This document shows positions 51,415-60,381 of a DNA stretch of 64,000 nt, one piece after another. The notes beneath the pieces are model-generated. The model worked only from the letters and a program-made list of their open reading frames with translations, was not told the DNA's origin and did not search any database. Origin of the DNA: Victivallis lenta (GTDB taxonomy: Bacteria; Verrucomicrobiota; Lentisphaeria; Victivallales; Victivallaceae). The position numbers were made by a program, and so were the translations under genes. Numbering within the stretch: the stretch's first letter is position 1; each line of letters begins with the position of its first letter. The DNA lies in contig NZ_VUNS01000002.1 in assembly GCF_009695545.1 (NCBI RefSeq), positions 1 through 64,000 on the forward strand. The letters run 5' to 3'.

Positions 51415-51860
51415 GCAGCAAAGAGATCGAAATCAAGCGCTTCATGGCGCAGAAGCTTGAAGAGGGCGAATCGCTCTCCGACATCCAGAAACTCGTGAAC
51501 GAGGCGTTCGGGACCCGGATGACCTTCATGGATATCCGCATTCTCGCCTCCGAACTCGAAGACGTCGACTGGGGTGCGCTCGACCCGGCGCCGGCCCCGG
51601 CTCCGGAAAAGAAAGAACCGGCCGAAGGAGAGGCATCCGCTCCGGCCGCCGGCGACGGCGGCACTGTGGTCGAGATCAGCAAGCTCGTGCGTCCCGGCAC
51701 CGCACTTTCGGGCACGGTCCGGTTCCGGAACGGAGCGACGGCCGACTGGTATGTCGATTCGTACGGGCGGCTCGGAATCGAAAACCTCCAGGGCGAAAAT
51801 CCGGGCGAGGAGGATGTGCGCGACTTCCAGACCGAGCTGCAGAAACAGCTCGGCAGGTAG
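51411..51860 (+). CDS. Small protein of unknown function coupled to der
   Basis: A 149-residue protein with three parts: a helical N-terminus of about 55 residues (EIEIKRFMAQKLEEGESLSDIQKLVNEAF, in part, then MTFMDIRILASELEDVDW) that looks like a compact helix-turn-helix-type bundle; a Pro/Ala/Glu-rich linker (57-80); and a short C-terminal domain (VRFRNGATADWYVDSYGRLGIE) of beta character. I do not recognise the family. Translational coupling to der suggests a link to ribosome assembly or merely co-expression. Confidence 0.62.
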   Translation: MSSKEIEIKRFMAQKLEEGESLSDIQKLVNEAFGTRMTFMDIRILASELEDVDWGALDPAPAPAPEKKEPAEGEASAPAAGDGGTVVEISKLVRPGTALSGTVRFRNGATADWYVDSYGRLGIENLQGENPGEEDVRDFQTELQKQLGR

Positions 51861-51884
51861 GAGAAGCGGAGCAGGAGCCGGTCT

Positions 51885-54800
51885 GTGCGGATGAAGAAGC
51901 TGCTTAAATTTACCTTTTTTGTGCTGTTTCCCGCCGCGCTGGTGCTGGTCCTTGCGTTTTTTTTCCTGACCGGCTCCTTTTTCCTGACCACGGTTGCACT
52001 GCCGTTCCTGAGCAGCCGGGCCGGGGTGGAGATCACGGCGGAACGGGTCGAGCTGTCGGTATTCCGCTCCCGGGTCCGCATGGAAAAACTGCGGGTCGGC
52101 GCGGAAAAAAGCCCGATCTTTCAGGCGGCGCGGGCGGAGGGCGGCTTCGACTGGGCGATGCTGGCCGGGGGAGCTCCGAAGCTCGAGGATGTGACGCTCG
52201 ACGGAGCGGCGCTGACGCTCTACCACACGGGGAACGGAAGCTGGAACGTGTTTCCTCCGGCAGCGGCGGAGATGCCGCCGGACAAGTCCGCGGCTCCGTC
52301 GAAAAAGCCGCGCAAGCCGTTCCGGATCGACCTGAGCCGGGTCACGGTGCGCGACTCGAGGCTCCGGCTGATCTTCGGAGATCCCGAGGCGGGGAGCGCC
52401 TTTGAATTGTCGGGGCTCGATTTCACGACCGACCGCTTCGCGAACGGGAAACCGTTCCGGCTGGAGGGGAACGGCAGGCTGCGGCTCGCATCGAGCCGGG
52501 CCAACCACATCGACGCGGGCAAGGCGGCGTTCGTTTTCGAAGCCGGGCTCGGGGAAGATCTCGTGCCGGGGAGCTTCCGGGCCGACTGCCGGTTCTCCGG
52601 GCTGTTCGGTTCGATCAGCGGGGAGCCGTTCAATGACGGCGCGCTGGAGCTCGCATTTCACGGCAGGCAGGGGGACGGGCGGCTGGCGCTGGAGAAGCTG
52701 ACCCTCGTGCAATCGCAGGGCGGCAAGGTCCAGAGCGAAGTCGAGCTGTCGGGCGAAGTCGGATACCAGCCGTTCGAAATCCGGGCGGATGTCGACATCC
52801 GACGCCTTTCCGAAGAGGTCACGTCTCTCCTGTTCGACCTCGGTTTCGGTTTCAACCCCGGACGTGCGGTCGTTCAGTACCGCGGCGATTTTTCCTATGC
52901 AAAACGGCGGCTGGCGGCGACCGGAACGCTGCGGGCGGACCGGACCGGCGACGCGATTTTCGACCTGGAGCGGATCGCGCTGCCGCCGCTGCGGCTGGAG
53001 GGCGAATACGATTTTGCGGTCGATCTGGAGGAGAGCTCGATCGACCTGCGGAAGTTTGCGCTGACCTTGAACGAGAAGGAGAGCGAATCCGCTTCGTTCC
53101 GGCTGCGCCGGCCGATCCGTTACTCCTGGCGCGAGGGGGCCGAGTCCACCGACCAGCGCGCGACGTTCGACCTCGAATGCAGCGCGTTCGACCTGAAGCT
53201 GCTGCGTTTCCTGATTCCGGGCGACTCGGCGTTTCAATTCGATTCGGGCTACTTCACATCGCGCATGCAGCTGACCTTGCGGCACAACCTCTCCTCGTTT
53301 TCACTGCTCGGCAGCGGGCGGATCAACAACAGCTCGTGCCGCTGGGAAGGGCGGAAATTCGAACTGGCCGAGATCCTGGCCGGGCTCGATGTTGAAATCC
53401 GGCGGGATTTCCACTGGAATCTGCGGAATCTCTCCCTTGCGCTCAAAAGCCGCGACGCCGATCTCGGAAGCGCAAATTTTTCGGGAGAAGGCGAGCTGAC
53501 CGACCTGGCCGGAAAACTCACCGGCCGGCTCGAACGGCTGACGCCGGAGCTGGCGGCCTGGCTCTTTCCGTCCCTCGGACCGTTTCTGCCGGAGTACCGG
53601 AAACTGAAGCTCGGTGCGGCCGAAGTCGGCTTTTCCGTGGAGAAACCGACCGGGGACGACCCGGTCATCCTGAAGCAGCTGACGGCCCGGATCGATCGCG
53701 GCGGACAGCCGGCGCTCGAGCTCAAAACCGGCTCCTACCGCTTCGGCAACACCGGCGAGAACCGGATCGGCGAGCTGAAGCTGCAGCTCGCCGGCGAGCT
53801 GCCCGCATCGGCTTTCAACGAATATCTCGGCGGAGAGATGCGGTTCGACGCGGGCAAGGTAAAGCTTTCGGCGGCCGGTTCGCTGGCCCATGACTTCCGC
53901 TCGGCGGTTTTTTCGGGGGAAGTGTCGTTCGACGAGCTTGCGGCGGCGGCATACGGGAAGGATTACCGGGATTTCTCCGCCCAATGCGCATTTTCGTGTT
54001 ATATGCCGAATATGCGGCTGGTCGAGTTCCGGACACTGAATTTCTATCTGCGGCGCGCGGGTAAACCGGCCCTGCGTCTCGAATGTCCCGGCTCGTGGGA
54101 TCTCGGTAAAGAGAGCTATGCCGGCGAATGGGCGGTCCGCTATCTGAACGAACAGTTTCTCACGCTGCTCGACCCGTCGCGGTTTTCCGAAGCCCAGCTG
54201 ACCGGAAAGGTCCAGGTCAGCGCCCGGGAGAATTTCGGTGTGGTGAAGGCGGCCGCAGCTTTCGACCTCGCCAAACTCGTTCTGCCGTCGTCGGCGGATG
54301 TGTTTTCCGGCAGCTTTTCGCTGACGCTGGAGCGTGATGAGCGCCGCCTCCTGCTGCGCCGGCTGGTTGCCGGGCTCAAGCAGGGCGAGGAGCCGCTCTT
54401 CGACCTCGAAGGGGAGTGCCGGGTCGACCTCTCTTCACCGGGGGGGGCGGTGACGGCCCAGCTCGCGGCCTCGTCGATCGACGCGCCGAAGCTGCTCGCC
54501 CTGATTCCGGACCGCGCGGCTCCTCCGCCCGCGGCCGCGCCGGAGAAGCCGCAGCTCGATTTCGGGCCCCGCCCGATTGATTTCGGCTGTCGTCTCTCGA
54601 ATATCCGGTTTACGCCGGAACTGACGGCGGAGCTCGATACGCGGCTGCGCCTGCGCGCCGACTCCATTTCGACCGACCATCTGCTGCTGCAGGTCAACAA
54701 CGCCCGCTATGACGGGGAGTTCCGCGGAATCAACACGCCGCGCGGCATCGCGTTTTCGACCGCGCTGCGCGGCAGCGAGCCGCTTTCGCTGCCGCCCCTG

Positions 54801-55511
54801 ATGGAACTGATCGTCGGCAGCTCCCAGGCGGGGGCAGCCGGAACCCTGCGGGATCTGAATCTAACGCTGCGCTTCCTCGAAGACGGCCGGCCGGATTCAT
54901 GGCTCGACACCATGTCCGGTTCGCTGGCGATGGAGCTGCGCGATATGGTGATCCCGAACACGGTGACGAACGGTCCGTTCGGCAAGCTGCTGCTGTTCCC
55001 GATCGAGATGGCGGGGCAGCTGAATTCCCTGCTGCCGGAAGACCTGGCGGCCTGGAAGGAAAGCGTGATCAGCAGCGAGTCGCTGAAGCGGCAGCTGCGG
55101 ACGGTCGAGCTCGCGGAGGGGCGGGTCAAGCTGCACGCGAACGACGGCCGGGTCCAGGTCGACGAGTGCGCGTTTTTCGGAGACTGGGTGAGCCGCCTCG
55201 CCTTCTCCGGCTGGTTCGACCTGGCCGGGGAGCGACGGCTGGAGCTGACTTCGGTCCTGACCGTCGGCGGCATTCAGACGACGATCCCGATCGAAGGAAC
55301 GATCGAAGACCCGGAGGTCCGCCTTGAGGCGGTCGCTGCCGGTTCGCTCGGCGCACTGCTCAAGAAAATCAAGGAGCTGAATCTGATCGGCACCTCGGCC
55401 GACCCGGAAGACCCGGACAAACTCGAACCCGTGATCATGATCGACAAGCTGCCGAGCGCCGGAACGATCCGCGAGCTTCAGAACTTATTCAAAGAACTTT
55501 GGAAGAATTGA
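51885..55511 (+). CDS. AsmA/TamB-like envelope biogenesis protein
   Basis: A 1208-residue protein with one N-terminal membrane helix (FTFFVLFPAALVLVLAFFFL) followed by a long beta-rich region (VEITAERVELSVFRSRVRMEKLRVG), the typical AsmA/YhdP/DUF748 start. The end (LELTSVLTVGGIQTTIPIEGTIEDPEVRLE then LLKKIKELNLIG) is like the AsmA C-terminal region. These proteins are thought to form grooves carrying phospholipid between membranes, which fits a diderm host. GTG 51885 has AGGAG 7 bases upstream; ATG 51891 is less well placed. It has no close relative in the window. Confidence 0.78.
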   Translation: MRMKKLLKFTFFVLFPAALVLVLAFFFLTGSFFLTTVALPFLSSRAGVEITAERVELSVFRSRVRMEKLRVGAEKSPIFQAARAEGGFDWAMLAGGAPKLEDVTLDGAALTLYHTGNGSWNVFPPAAAEMPPDKSAAPSKKPRKPFRIDLSRVTVRDSRLRLIFGDPEAGSAFELSGLDFTTDRFANGKPFRLEGNGRLRLASSRANHIDAGKAAFVFEAGLGEDLVPGSFRADCRFSGLFGSISGEPFNDGALELAFHGRQGDGRLALEKLTLVQSQGGKVQSEVELSGEVGYQPFEIRADVDIRRLSEEVTSLLFDLGFGFNPGRAVVQYRGDFSYAKRRLAATGTLRADRTGDAIFDLERIALPPLRLEGEYDFAVDLEESSIDLRKFALTLNEKESESASFRLRRPIRYSWREGAESTDQRATFDLECSAFDLKLLRFLIPGDSAFQFDSGYFTSRMQLTLRHNLSSFSLLGSGRINNSSCRWEGRKFELAEILAGLDVEIRRDFHWNLRNLSLALKSRDADLGSANFSGEGELTDLAGKLTGRLERLTPELAAWLFPSLGPFLPEYRKLKLGAAEVGFSVEKPTGDDPVILKQLTARIDRGGQPALELKTGSYRFGNTGENRIGELKLQLAGELPASAFNEYLGGEMRFDAGKVKLSAAGSLAHDFRSAVFSGEVSFDELAAAAYGKDYRDFSAQCAFSCYMPNMRLVEFRTLNFYLRRAGKPALRLECPGSWDLGKESYAGEWAVRYLNEQFLTLLDPSRFSEAQLTGKVQVSARENFGVVKAAAAFDLAKLVLPSSADVFSGSFSLTLERDERRLLLRRLVAGLKQGEEPLFDLEGECRVDLSSPGGAVTAQLAASSIDAPKLLALIPDRAAPPPAAAPEKPQLDFGPRPIDFGCRLSNIRFTPELTAELDTRLRLRADSISTDHLLLQVNNARYDGEFRGINTPRGIAFSTALRGSEPLSLPPLMELIVGSSQAGAAGTLRDLNLTLRFLEDGRPDSWLDTMSGSLAMELRDMVIPNTVTNGPFGKLLLFPIEMAGQLNSLLPEDLAAWKESVISSESLKRQLRTVELAEGRVKLHANDGRVQVDECAFFGDWVSRLAFSGWFDLAGERRLELTSVLTVGGIQTTIPIEGTIEDPEVRLEAVAAGSLGALLKKIKELNLIGTSADPEDPDKLEPVIMIDKLPSAGTIRELQNLFKELWKN

Positions 55512-55514
55512 AAA

Positions 55515-56336
55515 ATGGAACTGTTTGACTCACATTTTCACTATTACGGCGAAACCTCGCCGGTCGAATATTTCCGCAACGTCATGGCGGAAGCGGCCGT
55601 TCCGCCGCAGAGCGATGCGGGCGTGCCGGAGAAACTTTACCTGATGGCGGCCGGCGGCGACTACCTCGAAAGCTGCCGGTCGCGCGAGTTCGCGCAGGTC
55701 ATCGAAACCGCTTATTTCGCGGCCGGCGTGCATCCGCACAACGCGGACAAGTTTCTCGCCGAAGCGAACGATTTCGCCGTTTTCCGCGGCCACCCGAAGC
55801 TGAAAGCGATCGGAGAGCTCGGGCTCGACTACTTTTATGAACACTCGTCGCGCGCCGAGCAGATGGAAGTGTTCAGGCGCTTTCTGGAGCTCGCGCTCGC
55901 CTGGGACCTGCCGGCAATCGTCCATCTGCGCGACAAGGACGGCGTCTGGACCGCTTACGAGGACGGCCTTGCGCTGCTGACGCCGTTCGCGGCGGCGGGA
56001 GGCCGTTTCGTCGTCCACTGCTTCTCCGGCACGCCGGCGTGGGCGGAGAAGTTTCTCGCGCTCGGCGCCTGTCTCGGCGTGACCGGGCTCGTCACCTTCA
56101 ACCGTGCGGACAATATCCGCGAGACGCTCGCCGTGATTCCGGACGACCGGCTGCTGATCGAAACCGATTCGCCGTATCTCGCGCCGGTGCCGCACCGCGG
56201 CGTCGAAAATCACCCCGGCTTTCTCGTGCTGATCGCGGCCCGCGTCGCCGCCGAACGGCGGCGCGAACTCGAATCGATCGCCCGGCTCACCACGGAAAAC
56301 GCGCGCCGGTTTTTCCGGATCGAGGTGGAGCCATGA
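55515..56336 (+). CDS. TatD-family metal-dependent hydrolase
   Basis: A 273-residue TIM-barrel nuclease. DSHFHYY gives the HxH pair, GELGLDYFY the Glu, VHLRDK and VHCFSG further histidines, and IETDSPYLAP the aspartate: the full TatD metal set. Family enzymes are DNases and D-aminoacyl hydrolases. It starts 3 bases after the AsmA-like gene and overlaps nudC by 4 (ATGA, 56333-56336). The numbering is shifted by an insertion near residues 30-45 relative to E. coli TatD. Confidence 0.88.
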   Translation: MELFDSHFHYYGETSPVEYFRNVMAEAAVPPQSDAGVPEKLYLMAAGGDYLESCRSREFAQVIETAYFAAGVHPHNADKFLAEANDFAVFRGHPKLKAIGELGLDYFYEHSSRAEQMEVFRRFLELALAWDLPAIVHLRDKDGVWTAYEDGLALLTPFAAAGGRFVVHCFSGTPAWAEKFLALGACLGVTGLVTFNRADNIRETLAVIPDDRLLIETDSPYLAPVPHRGVENHPGFLVLIAARVAAERRRELESIARLTTENARRFFRIEVEP

Positions 56337-57154
56337 GCATTTTCTTCCCCGCGGCGGCGGCGGTCCGGACGGTCCCGGCCGCTCCGGACGAGGTTCTGAT
56401 CGCGCTGCCCGGCGACCGGGTGATCCTCTCCGGCACCGGACATCTGCCGCGTGCCGCCGAGTGGCCGGTCGACGGCGACCGGCTGGAGTTCGGCCGTCTC
56501 GACGGGGCGGCCTGTTCACTCGTCGGCGAAGAAAATTTGCGCGTGCCGGAGACGTTCCGGGAGATTGAGGTCCGCTTCGCTTTCACGGTCCTGCCCGAAC
56601 CGGAGCAGATCGCGGTCTGCCGCGCGCGCACGCTGGCGAACTGGCGGCGCAACCGCCGGTTCTGCGGAGCGTGCGGACTCGAACTTGTCGATCTTGCCGA
56701 CGAATGTGCGCGCAAGTGTCCCGGCTGCGGAACCGTGTTCTATCCTCAGATCTCCCCGGCCGTGATCGTCGCCGTGACCGATGCCGCGGGAAGGCTGCTT
56801 CTGGCGCACAACGGAAAATTCCGGGAGGGGCTGTACAGCCTGGTCGCCGGATTCGTCGAGCCGGGCGAATCGATGGAGTCGGCGGTTCACCGTGAAATCC
56901 GCGAGGAGGTCGGCGTCGAAGTGAAAAATCTCCGTTACATGGGCAGTCAGAGCTGGCCGTTCCCGAACTCGCTCATGATCGGCTTCACGGCCGAATATGC
57001 CGGGGGAGTTCTCCGGCCGGACGGCGTTGAAATCACCGACGCCGGTTTCTTCACTCCGCGGGAAATGCCGGCGGTCCCGCCGCCCGGCTCGATTTCACGG
57101 ACCTTGATCGACAACTGGTTGCAAACTTATGGGAGAACGCATACGGATGAATGA
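56333..57154 (+). CDS. nudC: NADH pyrophosphatase / RNA deNADding enzyme
   Basis: A 273-residue Nudix hydrolase. A four-cysteine zinc ribbon (C111, C114, C129, C132) is followed by the Nudix box at 173-194 (GFVEPGES then REIREEVG), and SQSWPFPNSLMIGF is the NudC-specific SQPWPFPxS motif in slightly changed form (SQSWPFPNS). It cleaves NADH and removes NAD caps from RNA. GGTGGAG precedes the start. The membrane protein gene that follows overlaps its last codons. Confidence 0.92.
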   Translation: MSIFFPAAAAVRTVPAAPDEVLIALPGDRVILSGTGHLPRAAEWPVDGDRLEFGRLDGAACSLVGEENLRVPETFREIEVRFAFTVLPEPEQIAVCRARTLANWRRNRRFCGACGLELVDLADECARKCPGCGTVFYPQISPAVIVAVTDAAGRLLLAHNGKFREGLYSLVAGFVEPGESMESAVHREIREEVGVEVKNLRYMGSQSWPFPNSLMIGFTAEYAGGVLRPDGVEITDAGFFTPREMPAVPPPGSISRTLIDNWLQTYGRTHTDE

Positions 57155-57692
57155 ACTTCTGTTTTATCGGATCGCACTCGGCGCCGCGGGGATTCTCTTC
57201 GCACTGTTCGCGGCGTGGACCTTCCGGCTGTCGCCGGGAAATCTTTCCCGTTTCGAAGCATGGCCGCGGCGGCGGCTGCCCGGCATGCTGATCGGCTGGG
57301 CGGCGCTGGCGATCTGCGTCCCGCACGCGGAAGTGGTTTCGCCGGGCTTCCTCGTGCCGCTTCTGTGGCCGCTGGCGATTGCGGTGCCGATCCTCGGCTA
57401 CTTTTTCGTCGATTATCCGCTGGCGCGGGCGCTCGGCGGAATTTCCATTCTCGGCGCGTATTACTTCATCCACAAAAGCTTCGAATGGCATACGCCGCTT
57501 CTCGGCGCTCTGGTCGTGCCGGCGTGGATTTTCGGCATCGCCGGAATCTGGGTGTCGGGCAAGCCGTGCGCGCTGCGGGACTGGATCCGGCTTTGCGCCG
57601 GGTCGAAAACCTGGCGTTCGGTCAGTGCCGCGTTCTGGTGCATCCTGACGCTGGCGCTCTTCTGGAGCGCCGCCATGACGACGGGAGAATGA
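57147..57692 (+). CDS. Multi-pass membrane protein of unknown function
   Basis: About 181 residues with five or so hydrophobic helices (IALGAAGILFALFAAWTF, LPGMLIGWAALAICVPH, PLLWPLAIAVPILGYFF, LLGALVVPAWIFGIAGIW, AAFWCILTLALFWSA). I recognise no family. Starts at 57129 and 57147 are possible; the second has GGGAG 11 bases upstream. It overlaps nudC by 8 bases and precedes rsmG by 4, so it belongs to the same transcript. Confidence 0.6.
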   Translation: MNELLFYRIALGAAGILFALFAAWTFRLSPGNLSRFEAWPRRRLPGMLIGWAALAICVPHAEVVSPGFLVPLLWPLAIAVPILGYFFVDYPLARALGGISILGAYYFIHKSFEWHTPLLGALVVPAWIFGIAGIWVSGKPCALRDWIRLCAGSKTWRSVSAAFWCILTLALFWSAAMTTGE

Positions 57693-57696
57693 CGCC

Positions 57697-58362
57697 ATGA
57701 GTTTCAGCCTTGCCTCCTATGCCGCTTCGTGCGGTGTGCCGGACCCGGAAGGATTCGCCGCGCTGAGCCGGCAGCTCCGGGAAATCATCGTCGAAACCAA
57801 CCGGACCATGAACCTGACCCGCATCACGGAACCGGAGGAGTTTGCGGTCAAGCATGTCGCGGATTCGATCGCCATCGCCCGCGAATTTCCGTTCCTGACC
57901 TCCGAATACACGAAAATCGCCGACATCGGCTGCGGTGCGGGTTTTCCGTCGCTGGTGCTTGCGCTCGCCTTTCCGAATCTTCGCCTGACGGCGATCGACT
58001 CGACCGGCAAAAAGGCCGCCTTCGTCGAACGGGCGGCAAAGGAACTCGGGCTGAAGAACGTCCGGGTGATCCACGGCCGCAGCTGCGAACTGAACCGCCG
58101 CCCCGAAATCCGGCACCAGTTCGACGTCGTGACGGCGCGCGCCGTGGCTCCGGCCCCGGTCATCTATCTCGACGCCTGTGATTTCATCAAGCGCAAGAGC
58201 GGGCGGTTCATCCTGTACAAAACTCCGCAGCAGGCCGCAGAAGACCTCCCGGCGCTCGAAATCGCCTGCCGGAAACTGCCGGTGCTCTGGCATGCGACGG
58301 AGCCTTTCGAGCTCCCCGAAAATGCCGGACAGCGCCTGTTTCTCTACTCCACACCCCGCTAA
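57697..58362 (+). CDS. rsmG: 16S rRNA (guanine-527 N7)-methyltransferase
   Basis: A 221-residue Rossmann methyltransferase. TNRTMNLTRITEPEEFAVKHVADS is the GidB/RsmG opening, DIGCGAGFP (76-84) binds S-adenosylmethionine, and TAIDSTGKKAAFVE and DVVTARAVAP complete the family pattern. It modifies G527 of 16S rRNA; loss gives low-level streptomycin resistance in other bacteria. It closes the run of genes from the AsmA-like protein. Here it is not next to mnmG, parA or parB. Confidence 0.93.
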   Translation: MSFSLASYAASCGVPDPEGFAALSRQLREIIVETNRTMNLTRITEPEEFAVKHVADSIAIAREFPFLTSEYTKIADIGCGAGFPSLVLALAFPNLRLTAIDSTGKKAAFVERAAKELGLKNVRVIHGRSCELNRRPEIRHQFDVVTARAVAPAPVIYLDACDFIKRKSGRFILYKTPQQAAEDLPALEIACRKLPVLWHATEPFELPENAGQRLFLYSTPR

Positions 58363-58456
58363 CGCCATTTTCGCGGGTTGCGGGATTATGGCAGGCTGGC
58401 GCAAGGGGAGTGCCGGCGCGGAGGGCTCCGGCGGAGTCAGAGACAACGCCTGATTC

Positions 58457-58491
58457 GGAGAGCACACGCCTTCCCGGGGCGCATGCTCTCC
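58457..58491. terminator. Hairpin in the convergent gap after rsmG
   Basis: GGAGAGCA (58457-58464) pairs with TGCTCTCC (58484-58491), with an inner CGCC/GGCG-type pairing. It lies between the ends of rsmG and the convergent aldo/keto reductase gene. There is no clear T-run on either strand, so efficiency as a terminator is uncertain. Confidence 0.4.
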
Positions 58492-58521
58492 GGGCATCCG
58501 CACGGCAGGCCGCCGGTACTT

Positions 58522-59676
58522 TTACGCTCCGAACTGCGCTTTCGCCTGCTTCATTCTCGCCATCACCGGAACATCGAACGGGCAGCGCTTTTCGCATGCC
58601 CCGCACGACACACACTCCGCCGCCTTGTGCGCGAGGCTGTCGTAATGCGCCCGGACCGTCGGCGGAACCGTCCCCTCCGCCTCCGCCAGGTCGAGGTAGC
58701 GGTTGACCTGCGCGATGTCGATATGCGCCACGCACGGCAGGCAGTGGTTGCAATACATGCAATGCCCCTTCGGATTGAAGCGCGGCTCCGCGGCAAAGAT
58801 GTGCGAGTAATCCCTCTCCCGTTCCGGCAGCGACTCGTAACGGACCGCCGCCGCCACCTCCTCCGGCGTCTGCACTCCCACCACGATGCTCGAAACCGCC
58901 GGCCGGGTCAATGCATAATGGATGCACTGCGGCACCGTCATCGCCACACCGAACGGCGAACGCTTCGCATCCAGCAGCAGCCCGGCGCCGAGCCCCTTCA
59001 TGACCACGATGCCGACCCCCTTTGCATCGCAGGCGCGGTACAATTCGCTGCGGGCGCGGCTGACGCCGCGGATCTCGGCCGACTCAAAGGCCGTCCCATT
59101 GATCTGAATCAGTTCCTCGATCGCCTCCTGGTGCAGCAGGTCGTAGGCGGGGTTCAAGCTGAACATCAGCACATCGATCAACCCGCGGTTCACGGCTTCG
59201 AGCGCAATCGAGGAAATATGGCTGCTGAGCCCGATCGCCCGGATGACCCCCTTCCGCTTCAGTTCAAGCACGTACCGGTAGATTTCCCCGTTGAAAATCG
59301 CATCGAAGTCGGCCTTGTTGTCGACCATATGGATCATGCCGATATCGATGTAATCGGTTCCGAGCCGGTCGAGCAGGTCCTGAAAAAAGAACTTCGTTTC
59401 GGCAAGGTCGAGCGTCCGGCCGTACTGGCCGTCTTTCCAGACGGCGCGGAAGTGGCCCTGCACGACGGCACGGTCCCGCCGCCCCGCCAGTCCCCGGCCG
59501 ATGTTCGTCCGGACATTCGGCTCCGACATGAAAACATCGAACAGATTGATCCCCGCGTCGAGCGCGGCGTGCACAGTCCGCTCCACAATTGCGGACTCCT
59601 TGCCTTCGAGGTGTTCACCGCCGAATCCGACTTCCGAAACCGCGATTCCGGTTCCGCCGAGCTCTCTGTAAATCAT
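58522..59676 (-). CDS. Aldo/keto reductase with C-terminal 4Fe-4S ferredoxin domain
   Basis: A 384-residue enzyme. The AKR barrel (about 1-290) starts YRELGGTGIAVSEVGFGGEHLEG. The usual catalytic Tyr position reads FDVFMSEPN, so the Tyr seems replaced, while LAGR..QGHF and IGMIHMVD keep family style. The C-terminus carries cysteine motifs CMYCNHCLPC and CVSCGACEKRC, enough for two 4Fe-4S clusters, as in the Fe-S AKR subgroup of anaerobes. It probably uses ferredoxin-type electrons on an unknown substrate. ATG 59676 has GGAGG 7 bases upstream; an adjacent ATG at 59679 is closer than optimal. Confidence 0.85.
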   Translation of the reverse strand: MIYRELGGTGIAVSEVGFGGEHLEGKESAIVERTVHAALDAGINLFDVFMSEPNVRTNIGRGLAGRRDRAVVQGHFRAVWKDGQYGRTLDLAETKFFFQDLLDRLGTDYIDIGMIHMVDNKADFDAIFNGEIYRYVLELKRKGVIRAIGLSSHISSIALEAVNRGLIDVLMFSLNPAYDLLHQEAIEELIQINGTAFESAEIRGVSRARSELYRACDAKGVGIVVMKGLGAGLLLDAKRSPFGVAMTVPQCIHYALTRPAVSSIVVGVQTPEEVAAAVRYESLPERERDYSHIFAAEPRFNPKGHCMYCNHCLPCVAHIDIAQVNRYLDLAEAEGTVPPTVRAHYDSLAHKAAECVSCGACEKRCPFDVPVMARMKQAKAQFGA

Positions 59677-59768
59677 CATCCTGCCTCCCGTTGTAATTGA
59701 CAGGAATATAAGGCGCCGCGGACAAAATGCAAGTTTATTTCGGAGAAACACGGAATTTGTCCTTTCTT

Positions 59769-59791
59769 TCCCGGCAAACCGGGAGTATAAT
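59769..59791 (+). promoter_or_regulatory. Candidate regulated promoter of the flavodoxin operon
   Basis: TATAAT at 59786-59791 is a perfect -10. No good -35 exists at normal distance; instead the spacer holds an inverted repeat TCCCGG-CAAA-CCGGGA (59769-59784). TTGTCC lies 23 bases upstream of the -10, too far for unassisted initiation. Activator dependence or repression through the inverted repeat is possible. Confidence 0.45.
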
Positions 59792-59882
59792 ATGTAAAAA
59801 AGAACAAGTGAAATGAGGAGGACCCATTTCCGGACGGAATTGCTTCCGCTCCGCCCGGAGGTCCGGCAAGGAGAAGCCCGTC

Positions 59883-60377
59883 ATGAAAATTGCAATTATC
59901 TATTTCAGTAAAACCGGCAGAACCCGCGCCATGGCCGAAGTCATCGCCGACGGCGCCGGAAGCGTTTCCGGCGTCGAGGTCCGCCTGTTCGAGCTCGACC
60001 GCATCGACAAGAGTTACCTCGCCGAATGCAAAGCCGTGTTCTTCGGCACGCCGACCTATCTGGCCAGCACCTGCTGGGAGCTCAAGAAGTGGTTCGACGA
60101 ATCGACGATGTATCCGCTGGCCGGCAAACTCGGCGCCGTATTCGCCACCGCCGATTTCGCGCAGGGCGGCGCCGACGTCGCGATCCAGAGCGTGCTCGGG
60201 CACATGCTGGTCAAGGGGATGCTGGTCTATTCCGGCGGCGGCGCCTGGGGGCTGCCGTACATCCATCTCGGCGCCGTCGCGCTCAAAGAGAACTTCGAGG
60301 CGAGCAAGCCGATGTTCCGCACGTTCGGCGAACGGGTCGCCCAAAAGGCGAAAGAGCTTTTCGAACCGGGGAAGTGA
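59883..60377 (+). CDS. Flavodoxin-family protein
   Basis: A 164-residue FMN-binding protein. YFSKTGRTRAMAEVIADG binds the FMN phosphate (the T/S-x-T-G-x-T type loop appears as SKTGRTR), FFGTPTYLAST is the second loop, and ATADFAQGGAD the third. It is close to WrbA-like/flavodoxin_5-type NAD(P)H-dependent reductases or to electron-carrier flavodoxins. AAGGAG precedes the ATG. It opens an operon with a DUF6624 gene and a MATE transporter. Confidence 0.85.
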   Translation: MKIAIIYFSKTGRTRAMAEVIADGAGSVSGVEVRLFELDRIDKSYLAECKAVFFGTPTYLASTCWELKKWFDESTMYPLAGKLGAVFATADFAQGGADVAIQSVLGHMLVKGMLVYSGGGAWGLPYIHLGAVALKENFEASKPMFRTFGERVAQKAKELFEPGK

Positions 60378-60381
60378 TCGC

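Noticed and set aside
51177-53285. A 702-codon open frame on the minus strand opposite der and the AsmA-like gene
   Set aside because: Arg/Gln-rich, no recognisable domain; the plus-strand genes have clear motifs, overlaps and ribosome sites.
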